A stretch of DNA of 64,000 nucleotides from Chrysopilus asiliformis (lineage: Eukaryota; Arthropoda; Insecta; Diptera; Rhagionidae), in NCBI GenBank assembly GCA_964034945.1, contig OZ035963.1, positions 36,332,361 through 36,396,360 on the forward strand, read 5' to 3'. A model generated the notes under the pieces. The model ran no database searches, was not told the origin of the DNA, and worked only from the letters and a program-made list of their open reading frames with translations. Below, piece by piece: positions 23,985 through 32,477 of this stretch (positions are counted from its first letter, which is position 1; each line of letters starts with the position of its first letter). The position numbers and the translations under genes were made by a program.

Positions 23985-24500
23985 ATTGTCCTATTCCTCT
24001 CATTTTCCAGAAAAACTCTCATTTCGGGGTTTTTGAGTAACTGAATCTGATCTTGACATTAAGAAGTCTGTAAGGATAACGGAAGGTCCTGTAGGGTTAA
24101 CGGAAGTTCCCCTAAGGATAACCTATTATAAGGATAACGTAATTATCCTTTTCTCCAAATCTTAGCTGGGGGTTTTTCTAGTTGCTGAATCCGATTCGGG
24201 CTTTAAAATATCGGTAAGGCTAACGGAAGTTCCTGTAAGGATAACGTAATTATCTTTTCCTTAAATTTTTCGGAAAAAATCTCATCTGGGTGTTTTTGAT
24301 GTCGCTGAATTCGATTCTGTAATTAGGTAGTAAGTATAACGAAAGGGCCTGTAAGGATAACGTGATTATCCTATTCCTCTATTTTTTCGGAAAAATTCCC
24401 TTTTGGGGGTTTTGGGGTCACTGAATCCGATCATGACATTAAGAAGTCTATAAGGATAACGGAACGTCCTGTAAGGATAATGTTATTATCCTTTTCATTT
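23985..24500 (-). repeat. Tandem array of the TACTAGC-family 125-bp repeat
   Basis: About four to five copies of a unit containing AAGGATAACGTAATTATCC, GGGGGTTTTT, CTGAATCCGATTC and TAAGGATAACGGAAGGTCC. It is the reverse complement of the units at 650-1010 and 13320-13620. The minus-strand frame that crosses it is not considered a gene. Confidence 0.75.
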
Positions 24501-24774
24501 TGTATTTTTAGTCATACTAATCAAATACGAAATTACTAAAAAGGAGAAAATAGAAAAAAATAAAAAAGCTTTTATTTTATAAAATGCACTAAAAAAAATA
24601 ATTGTTTAAGCACTGTGTATCAAAAATAAAAGCGTGATAAGGACATAAAAAATAAAATAAATATTTATCTCACTTTTATTTCTGATACACAATGCCCAAA
24701 AAAATATTTTTTTTATTTTTAGCGCATTTTTTCCCTTTTTAAAAAAAAAATTGTTGATATCAGCACAGCCTTTC

Positions 24775-26010
24775 AGAAAGCATTGCCAATCCTACAAAAC
24801 TTCTCAATTCTCGCTTATCTTTTGGCTGTGGCCAGCTTCTAATATATTCAGTTTTTTCTGGGTTGGTTGCGACTCCTTCAGCAGACACGATATGGTCCAA
24901 ATATATCACTTTAGTTTGGAAAAGTAAGCACTTTTTCGGATTCAATTTCAGATTCGCATCTCTTAATCGCTGTAGCACTTGTTCTAGATTCCCAATAATA
25001 TTAGGTAGGATTCCCAATGCAATCCCTTTAAGATGTATTTCATCAAGATCTCTGATGTAGGTGGGGCGTTGTAGAGCCCGAATGGCATGAATCTGAATTG
25101 CAACAAACCGTTGCCAGCAAAGATTTCCGTCTTTTCCTTGTCGACCACTATTGAGGTCGAGTGTACTAAACCACCTTGGTCCATCCAAAGTGTCTGGGGT
25201 GTCGTCTATTCTTGACAATGGGTGACTGTCCTTTGTAACGTTGTTCAGTTGACGATAGCAAAAATTATGTATTATAGATATAATTTTTTTCTAACAACTC
25301 AAATTAGTGCAAAACCGAAGTTCAAAGTAATCTCCCATCGTGACGTAAGAGGTGCCGACTAGTCGGCAGTACACACGAGCAGCCGTGGTGATCGCCTATA
25401 CATGTCGCTGCTTACATTCGCCCCTTGTTAAAACTAAGTTTTATTCTCGTTGAATTTTTATGCCGACCGCATGCATATCTGCTGCTTTGGGGGATTATTT
25501 TTCAAGTTTCGAGTTGCTACAAAAAACAGTCTTATAATTTGTTTATGACGATAGTGTACGCAAAATCTAGTGCTCCTATCCTTTTTGTACTTGAACCTGT
25601 ACTGGAGCCACAAGAGATGACCAAGGACTTTTTGATTCTTCAATAATGTTTCTATCCTTCATGTCTTTGATCCACTGGTGAACTTTATTTTGCTTGGCAA
25701 ACGGCAGTCTTCTAGAGGCTTGTCGAATCGGCCGGGCATCGCTAGGACAGTATCTATACGATGTTATCTAGATTTGTCCTACGAAAAAGTGTCCTTGAAT
25801 TTTGGCAAAACCTTCTGGGCAGCTTCTCGTTCATCACTGTCCAGAAGACTTGTATTCAATAAGTCTCGAGCAACATTGATCGTTTTGCGTCTAATATTCG
25901 ATTCTAGAGTCTTCTGGACCAATTGCTGAATCAGTGTTATACCTTGACCGATGCCCAGAATCAGGGTTTGAATTGCTCTGCTTAATTCTCGTGCTGACGC
26001 TGATGCTTTG
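24775..26010 (-). pseudogene. Ty3/gypsy pol fragment (reverse transcriptase), broken
   Basis: Minus-strand pieces in order: SDEREAAQKVLPKFKDTFS upstream of RT, KKDRSTRFCVHYRH (RT entry, 25560-25600), then after an insertion YRQLNNVTKDSHPL and RIDDTPDTL, WFSTLDL, FMPFGLYNAP, LKGLHWES, LKLNPKKCLLF and LRSFVGL. These are the classical boxes of Osvaldo/412-like gypsy RT. The catalytic YLDD box is degraded and there are stops and frameshifts throughout. No LTRs are visible nearby. Confidence 0.85.
25258..25545. mobile_element. hAT-like MITE inserted in the gypsy pol
   Basis: A 288-bp block interrupts the RT frame exactly between HYR and the following residues, and is flanked by the 8-bp duplication TGACGATA (25250-25257 and 25546-25553). 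Terminal similarity (CAAAAATTATG at the left, ACAAATTATAAG reversed at the right) is weak. The 8-bp duplication points to a hAT-type element. Confidence 0.7.
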
Positions 26011-26387
26011 CTGTGCTGAATAAAACATAAATTGGTTTGCTTAAAGCAAAGCACTCCAGGAACATTAAAAAATACTTGAATGATGAAATTATTTTATAGA
26101 TTTAAAACTATCCCCACGACTCCATTAGACTTTTTTCAGGATTGGATTTAAATCCAATCACGAAAAAGTCTAATGGAGAATCAAAAAATCTTGCATCATA
26201 ATTTAAATCTCCTTACTGTCATGATTTTTTCGGCTACTGAAAAGTAGGATTTTTTTTTGACATTTGTTCAGTCAAATTGGCTGATTTCTTGTGCAATTTT
26301 TGCGGTTTAAGTTTTTTGTGTTATTGAAGGTTTGTATTATTCCAAATATATTTAAGGATCAATTATTTAAAAAAAAAAGTGTTTTAG

Positions 26388-26735
26388 ATGGGAAAGAAAT
26401 TTACACGCTGTGAGTTGCTGAAGTTAATCGATTTATACCTGACCCATGAATGTTTGTGGAATACCCAAATTGATATTTATAAAAGGACGGATATGAAACA
26501 AAATGCGCTTGATATTATAGCCGCCGAAATGAAATCTTCAAATGAAATTATAAAGAAAAAGCTGAAGTCTCTGCGCGGAGCTTATGTTGCTGAACACAAA
26601 AAAGTAGCGGACAGCATGAAATCAGGAGCTGCAACAGAAGACATCTACGAGCCAAACGTGTTTTATGTGTTTTACGTGTTTTATGTAGCTGTACGTTTTG
26701 CAAAAATAAAAATATTTATTTATTCATTTTTTTAA
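26388..26735 (+). CDS. MADF/SANT-like DNA-binding protein of the Harbinger element (truncated)
   Basis: The 115-residue frame starts MGKKFTRCELLKLIDLYLTH. It has the MADF layout: LIDLY near the N-terminus, CLWNTQIDIYKRTD, ALDIIAAEM, then LKSLRGAYVAEHKK and DIYEPNVF. PIF/Harbinger elements encode a MADF/Myb-type helper next to the nuclease. After residue 90 the frame enters a short repeat (three FYV/VFYV units) and a probably unrelated tail, so the C-terminal half is missing. Confidence 0.7.
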   Translation: MGKKFTRCELLKLIDLYLTHECLWNTQIDIYKRTDMKQNALDIIAAEMKSSNEIIKKKLKSLRGAYVAEHKKVADSMKSGAATEDIYEPNVFYVFYVFYVAVRFAKIKIFIYSFF

Positions 26736-27164
26736 TTTTTTTTATTGGATTTGTAATTTAATCAGCGACAATAATATTTCAATAATATGTATAGGTGACA
26801 AATCACTTTTTACTTTGCACAACTATAATCCTTTTTTACATGGCAAGATACGTGCAGATGTATTCATTCAAATAACGGCTAGTAATAATGGATATCGATA
26901 GTGAATGGATGGATATTGTAAGTAATGATGTTGTAACGCATCTAAGACTTCCGGCAAAAATCGGCAAATCGTTTTCCTTGGGACTCTTGACGAAAATTGG
27001 AGTGACCTGTACTAATCACCAGCAGCTAGGAACCTTAAAGCTAGAGCCAAATGGACTCTTGCTGTAATTGCGCTCGTAATTGAGTGTCCATTTGTTAAAT
27101 ATCATTTTCAATCTGTAAGATAATTTCATTATGGGATTTGTTTAAAGCTGAACACTAACTTACA

Positions 27165-27459
27165 AGATTTAGCAAAAACTCGAATTTTTCGAGCGACATT
27201 CTTATGAAGTTCTTAAAATCTTCACCGGATTCTTGTAGGCAATCAAAAGATGAGCCTCCAAGTCGTGTTCACATCTGCAGGCCAAGAGCGGTTTGACCCA
27301 GCACACTGGAACATTACGTTTTTTTTCCTTTCTTGAAGGTTTTTTAGTTCTTTCAGAACAAGAATAGCGACTAAAACCAATTTTTGTTTCCGCGTTGACA
27401 TTTCTCAGCACGCTATGGAGACACAATAAAAATGAAAAATCATGACTGAAAATGCCCAC
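27165..27459 (-). pseudogene. Harbinger transposase first exon, one frameshift
   Basis: The frame from 27459 gives RNVPVCWVKPLLACRCEHDLEA in two adjoining pieces; after one frame change it continues LQESGEDFKNFIRMSLEKF and EFLLNL, followed by a GTAAGT donor at about 27165. WVKP...R...H...F.NF.RM is the conserved N-terminus of Harbinger nucleases. The frameshift shows it is decayed; no downstream exon with the DDE residues is present. Confidence 0.7.
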
Positions 27460-27541
27460 GCGCTGATTTTTTTATTCGCCAAAATATGGAGTGGGGGAAA
27501 AAATCATGATTCTAAAAAGTCTAATGGATGTCGTGGGGTAT

Positions 27542-28119
27542 ATGAGTATTTTTTTACCGTTTGTATATGACGGGTTTATTATATTCGTGTTGATTTTTCT
27601 GTAAATTATTACGACGTTCTCCGGCAAAACAGCACATATAAAATGAATCGAAACACACATAAAATCACCTCGTTGTATACGGCTTCATATTCTTGTCGGT
27701 TTCTATTCATCCATTTTTTTTGTTGCATTTTTTTTTTTTGTTCTATTTTTCAAAGGATTATGGTGTGTTAATCTTTGGGAAAGATAAGCTACCTGAGTTT
27801 AGAAAGTCAATATGTTAATAGAGTGAGCGAGTTTTCAAAATTTTAAACGAGTTTTTTTCAAGACCATGTTTTCAAGATTGGTTCTTCAGCCACTGAGACC
27901 AGTAGAAAGCCTTTTTACTCGTTCAATAGGCGTGTCATAGGTCGCGTTTATATGCAGCACCGAACCGGTTCGGAGGACCAATTTTGTAGCACTTAATTGA
28001 AAACCAAACTGATCTTTTTGGTCCAATGCTCTCACTTTTGGTTTGGAACATAATCGACCGATTCGGTTTGGTACTTGCGCATAAACGTATTTGGACCAAA
28101 ACAAAACCGTTTCATAACC
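27542..28119. other. No confirmed gene; local palindromic sequence near 27955-28085
   Basis: GCACCGAACCGGTTCGG and related words (TTTTGGTCCAA, CGATTCGGTTTGG) recur in both orientations, suggesting part of a MITE. Poly(T) tracts lie at 27716-27742. Confidence 0.4.
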
Positions 28120-28319
28120 TCAAAACAACAGATTATATAAGGATTTTAGTGATCTGGTGGGAATATACCGATTTAGTATCAATTTAGTAAAATATGCAAA
28201 CTTTGTGTCTGAACGCCTAAGAAGACCATAGAAAAAGAACCGCGCCGATTCCGCAGTGTCTGAACTAAATCCATTTGATTCTAATTTTTCAGACAAGTAG
28301 CTACTTTCACTTTGCCTCA
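28120..28319 (-). CDS. Candidate coding exon (second part of an unidentified gene)
   Basis: On the minus strand an acceptor-like TTAGTATTTAG precedes TGAGGCAAAGTG at 28319. Joined in phase to the exon ending at 28754, it reads LRQSESSYLSEKLESNGF, then SSDTAESARFFFYGLL, and stays open until a stop at 28120. No family is recognised. It is plausible as a terminal exon, but the acceptor has only a weak pyrimidine tract and the end could be intronic read-through. Confidence 0.4.
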
Positions 28320-28753
28320 CTAAATACTAAGCAAGTAATTAACAAATCTGAACGTGTGATTTTAGTCAAATTCACAATCTTTCAAGTTTATTCTCCGACA
28401 GTTCGTTTCTTTGGAGCGAAGAAACTAAAATACTTATATAATCGGTTGGTGAATATTTAGAGCCTGAGTATCTTGGAATTTAGAATTTCCACCTCTTGCG
28501 AGCTATAACATATACATTTATGACATTATTTATTTTCGTTCTCTTGCGTTGAACTCTGTTCATCTTAACAAATCACTCACGAATGCACTGACGACCTTAT
28601 GTCCGGGCACTTTTTAGCTACTAGCCACTTTACTAAATAGTTATATAGTCAGAAACTAGCTCAGATATTTCCATAACGAACTCGGTAAGCCAATGAAATT
28701 GCCTCTGGTGGTCTACCCCAATTGGAAAACCAAAGATTTCCTTTTATACTCAC

Positions 28754-28931
28754 ACTTTGAATTTGTTCCTGAGTTTTGCTGCTTTCGAGACTCTACATTT
28801 GATTTTCTTGCCACCTGCCCCTTCCAATTGTAGTCAACACTTTTTATTTGTGAAATCAAATTTGCCCCTCCGTCTTCTTTTTTGTTAAAAGGATCTCCCG
28901 TTTCTGTTCGGAATCCAAATAATTCGCAAAC
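28754..28931 (-). CDS. Candidate internal coding exon of an unidentified gene
   Basis: A TTTATCTTTCAG acceptor leads into GTTTGCGAATTATTTGG at 28931, and a GTGAGT donor follows 28754. The 178-nt exon reads VCELFGFRTETGDPFNKKED, then GGANLISQIKSVDYNWKGQV and ARKSNVESRK, with no stop. Composition and polarity look protein-like, unlike the surrounding DNA. I do not recognise the protein. A MITE (29000-29377) sits about 70 bp upstream of the acceptor. The next exon may be 28319-28120. It could instead belong to a decayed transposon gene. Confidence 0.5.
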
Positions 28932-28952
28932 CTGAAAGATAAATATCTTGCA

Positions 28953-29297
28953 CTAAGAGAAAGTTGAGATTACAATAAATAACTGCGGTGTTATCCTTAA
29001 GCTAGAACCTGAATCATACGTCGATGCGTCCGTCATGCGTGCGTCCGTCTGACAGTTCGATGCGGTGACAGTTGGGTGCGGCAACGAATCTGGAGTTAAT
29101 TCATTGTTTTGCACTTCTTCTAATAGTTTATCGTCGAAACAATTACTTTCAATTTGTTCCGTACTTAAATTGCTTAAATCGTAAACAAACTTGTTTGCGA
29201 AATGACATTTCCGTGCGTTGCCGCATGTAAAAGTAGAAATTCGACCTACTCTATGCGGCTGCCGCATCGGAAAACGTATTATTAGGGGAGTACTCAT
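28953..29297 (-). CDS. Small ORF inside the MITE, conserved in a second copy
   Basis: The frame begins MSTPLIIRFPMRQPHRVGRI and includes TCGNARKCHFANKFVYDL and EQIESNCFDDKLLEEVQNN. The copy at 56970-56623 (minus) preserves the start, the frame and nearly all residues over about 100 codons. The last 15 codons run out of the element and are not comparable. No domain is recognised. It could be a fragment of the parent element's accessory protein or of a captured host exon. Confidence 0.5.
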   Translation of the reverse strand: MSTPLIIRFPMRQPHRVGRISTFTCGNARKCHFANKFVYDLSNLSTEQIESNCFDDKLLEEVQNNELTPDSLPHPTVTASNCQTDARMTDASTYDSGSSLRITPQLFIVISTFS

Positions 29298-29377
29298 AGC
29301 AGCCCGTTGATTCTACTCGAACTGTCAACCGGACGCACGCATGACGGACGCATCGACGTATGATTCAGGTTCTACCT
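29000..29377. mobile_element. MITE with TTA duplication carrying a conserved ORF (copy 1)
   Basis: Ends are AGCTAGAACCTGAATCATAC and its near-perfect reverse complement, flanked by TTA (28997-28999 and 29378-29380). The terminal repeats contain GATGCGTCCGTCATGCG. A sister copy is at 56673-57051. The 3-bp duplication fits PIF/Harbinger. Confidence 0.85.
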
Positions 29378-29380
29378 TTA

Positions 29381-30118
29381 TTTGGCGAAGACATCTCTGC
29401 AATTTCGAAATGCAATTCAATACCTCAATATCGGCATGGAGTCATTGTTCTAAACATCTGATGGCAGTTATGAACAAGATGTTATGCAAATCGCTTAAAA
29501 CGGCAAACCGCTTTCATTGGTCTACGCCCACAGAGGAGGACTTCGAATCAACAGGAATAATGGACATTTATCAGCTAAGGGACTTTGAAAAAATAAAAAT
29601 AGTATTCAAAGTGATTCACCAACTGATGAAAAGTAGTCTTTCATTTCAAACACGAAGCGGATATCATGGAAGAGTACTCCGTAATATGGACAAATTGGAC
29701 GTCGATAGTGGTAGGACAGACAGACGACATAAGGGACTCCTCCGTACAGCTACGGATCTCTATAACAGCGTTCCAGAGGAATTGAAGAGGCTTAATTCTC
29801 TTGAGATTTTCAAAAACAAATTGGCCCAATGGCTAATAAATCGGCGGAAAACTTGAGGCGGATTTTCTATGAATATAATTGAATTGTTATTTATACTAAA
29901 AGATTTTAATCAAAGATATTAGTTCTATAATTTAATTTAAAATTAGCACTAAATTGTAAAGACTAGTCATTTTTATTTATATAATTGCTAATATTTATAT
30001 TGCTCTCACACCAGTCTAACTGTTTTGAGCCTAATCAATTCAGAATATTGTGATGCTTTTAATAGCCGATTTGATTTATAAGTATGTATATGAATAATAT
30101 AATAAATAAATAAATAAT
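29381..30118 (+). pseudogene. LINE 3' end (C-terminal RT region and 3' tail)
   Basis: The frame 29381-29856 reads through FKVIHQLMKSSLSFQTRSG, HKGLLRTATDLYNSVPEELK and LNSLEIFKNKLAQWL then stops. This is the usual tail of CR1/Jockey-type LINE polyproteins (LYN..P.E......L..FK..L..WL). An AT-rich 3' UTR ends in an AATA repeat (30093-30115), the typical LINE 3' signature. The 5' part is missing. Confidence 0.8.
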
Positions 30119-30340
30119 ACCTCAGCATTACGTGAAAACACGTATTTTCTTCGCCGGAATAACCAATGTCTCGGTTTTTTATGACAAAATAATAATAAAT
30201 CCACATATTTGAGGTCATGTTTTTTGTTTTTGTTTATTTTCAAAAGGTCGCCAAACTTTTCGAGAAGCAAAGGCGATTTGTTTGCCTTAGTGTTGAATTT
30301 TTGAAATTACACGATTAAAGTGGAAACTGTACACAAATAC
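30119..30340. other. AT-rich spacer, no feature
   Basis: The short frames here have no recognisable content. Confidence 0.4.
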
Positions 30341-30342
30341 TA

Positions 30343-30900
30343 GGCAGTTCAATAAGTCTTTGGTCTAACACATAGATTGCATTGCTATGCTCAAATCGAT
30401 ATTATTTTCATGATCCTACATCTTTCAAACGATTACTGTCAAAATTTGAGTCAATTCCACGCAATAGTTTGTAAGTGGCAATCATTTGAAATTATCAAGT
30501 TTTGTTGACCATTTCTTCAGTTGCTATCTTTTTTGGGCGACCTGAACGTTGTTCGTCAGAAGTGCTTGTTCGACCACGTTTGAATTCCGCATGCCAATAA
30601 TTTATGGTTGATTTCGGTGGAGCTGATTCACCATAACATTTTTCAAGCCATTCCTGGGATTGTACAGTGTTTTTCCCCATTAAAAAGCAATGCTTGATCA
30701 AAACACGAAATTCATTTTTTTCCATTTTTACAAAACAACAAAACTTGATAATTTCAAATGATTGCCACTCACAAACTATTGCGTGGAATTGACTCAAATT
30801 TTGACAGTAATCGTTTGAAAGATGTAGGATCATGAAAATAATATCGATTTGAGCATAGCAATGCAATCTATGTGTTAGACCAAAGACTTATTGAACTGCC
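30343..30900 (-). mobile_element. Mariner element with long inverted repeats, deleted
   Basis: The unit begins GGCAGTTCAATAAGTCTTTG, ends with the reverse complement, and sits between TA dinucleotides (30341-30342 and 30901-30902). The inverted repeats extend about 160 bp, far beyond normal mariner length, so the right arm seems duplicated onto the left end. The minus-strand frame 30725-30495 holds the transposase N-terminus. Confidence 0.88.
30495..30725 (-). pseudogene. Mariner transposase N-terminal domain
   Basis: The frame starts MEKNEFRVLIKHCFLMGKN and continues EWLEKCYGESAPPKSTINYW, HAEFKRGRTSTSDEQRSGRP, the paired helix-turn-helix DNA-binding half of mariner transposases. It ends where the duplicated terminal repeat begins. 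The DDD catalytic domain is missing; the N-terminal part itself is undamaged. Confidence 0.85.
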
Positions 30901-30902
30901 TA

Positions 30903-31432
30903 GTACTACTAAAAATGGTTTAAAACTTTTGGTTAAAATCTGTAATCATCACATAAATATTTAAACTTAACGGAAATAGCTATTTCTGACCTGTCCACTC
31001 TCTATTTATGTAGGCTTACTAGTTTCGAATAATTAACCATGAGAAAGCCCTTCCAAAACATTTTGATTTTACACAAAAATTACAGAATTAATGATCAATA
31101 TTTTATTAAATTAGTTTTTATGACTATGAAGTGGTTCAGTTTTTTTTTAGTTTTTAGTAAAAGAATATTCAATCAGAATTCAATATTTGGCATTTGGTTT
31201 TTTCATCTACCACTTTAAAAATATTTTACGATCACTTTAAAACCATATTACGACCACTTTAGCTGTAAGCCTTTTAACATTTTCACTCGGTTTGTTCGAT
31301 TTTCCACATAATGCGACGAAACACATAACAGTTTCGTGGTCAATCGACCAAAGACACTGCAAACACGACAACGGGAATTAACTCCCCGCAATTTTTACTT
31401 GCCTTTTTTCACCGTAACTTTTCGATTAAGTG
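30903..31432. other. No recognised feature
   Basis: AT-rich sequence with two short TTTACGACCACTTTA-like repeats at 31205-31265. Confidence 0.35.
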
Positions 31433-31878
31433 GGTGATTACATTTCGACGTGGTGTCTTTCGTTACGTCTTTCGTGACGTACCTTTTGTGTTCAGACTGG
31501 TAGTTACGTGGTTTTGGTCGTTGTTTTGATGTATGGAAAAGTATGACAGAAAGACTACTAAAATCAATGTTTACTGTTCTTTAAATGGATTTATTTTCAT
31601 ATCAAATGCAAGAGAAATTCATTTCAATCTTAAAAAGCATATTTCTTTCCTTCAACTATTGCATTTTCGGCATATTAGCTATCACAACGCCACGACGGTT
31701 CGCACGGATGTGGCAAGAAAAGTAAACAGTTTTCAGCTCAACCAATCACAGCCCGGCACGTCTGAAATTTTCAGTTTCGTTCGTCAGATCCTACGTGCCT
31801 CACCCCTACCAGTCCCGCACTTCATCTGTTCCTCACTTGGGCACGTAACGAAAGACACCACGTTCAAATGTAATCACC
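31433..31878. mobile_element. MITE with GGTGATTACATTT termini
   Basis: The left end GGTGATTACATTTCGACGTG and the right end, reversed, GGTGATTACATTTGAACGTG continue into GTGTCTTTCGTTACGT. The element is about 446 bp and without coding potential. I could not define a convincing target duplication, so the superfamily is open. It lies about 600 bp upstream of the Dbp80 start codon. Confidence 0.75.
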
Positions 31879-32477
31879 ATCTAACGCATCAGAGTTCCAG
31901 TAAAAAGAAGTCACAAAAAATGTTACATCACTTTATTTTTTTATAAACGACTTTATTTATGGTTTGAAAATGTTAGACAATTTTCTTACATTATTTACGT
32001 GGTACAGCGACTAGAGTTTTTCAACTTTGATGAAATCGTTTAGTGAAATTTAAATAGCTTTTCGGTCTCATGCATCATATAGAGATACTGAGTAGGACAG
32101 TCTATTAACTCTAATTAGTATAGTATATTAGGCCAGTTAGAACAGTTTTTCTTTTTATTAGAAGAGTCTGTAAATAATTTTTCGATTTATTAAACCAACA
32201 ACTTCCAGCGGCTATTTTTACAGGTCTCGTTATACACTCTCTAGATTAAAGACTCTCTAGCATGATACTTCCAGGCACTCTAGTGATAACAGGTTGCGAA
32301 ACGAATTGTTTACACACATGGAGTGTTGTGGCTCTCGAAACTAACTGAAGTTTTGCAAGAACGAGAGAAGTGGCGATTCGCGAATGTTTTTTTAAATAAT
32401 TTATTGAAGATTTTATTCTAACTTGCATCAACTAACGCTCCTGTTCGATTCGTAGAATAAATAACAACTAAATTTCG

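Larger units (their letters stand above)
26112..27538. mobile_element. PIF/Harbinger element carrying both MADF-type and transposase coding parts
   Basis: Both ends begin CCCCACGAC and continue to CCATTAGACTTTTT (one gap), flanked by the 3-bp duplication TAT (26109-26111 and 27539-27541). Inside are a plus-strand MADF-like ORF (26388-26735) and, on the minus strand, the first exon of a Harbinger nuclease (27459 to about 27165). At 1,427 bp it lacks the catalytic part of the nuclease, so it is a deletion derivative of an autonomous two-gene element. Confidence 0.85.

Noticed and set aside
23684..24022. 112-residue minus-strand frame that looks protein-like
   Set aside because: Its first part lies in the TACTAGC-family tandem repeat and the end contains the repeat's AAATCGGTTCATTAG tail; no family or splice sites.
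31533..31946. 137-residue frame upstream of Dbp80
   Set aside because: It lies almost wholly inside the GGTGATTACATTT MITE and shows no domain.
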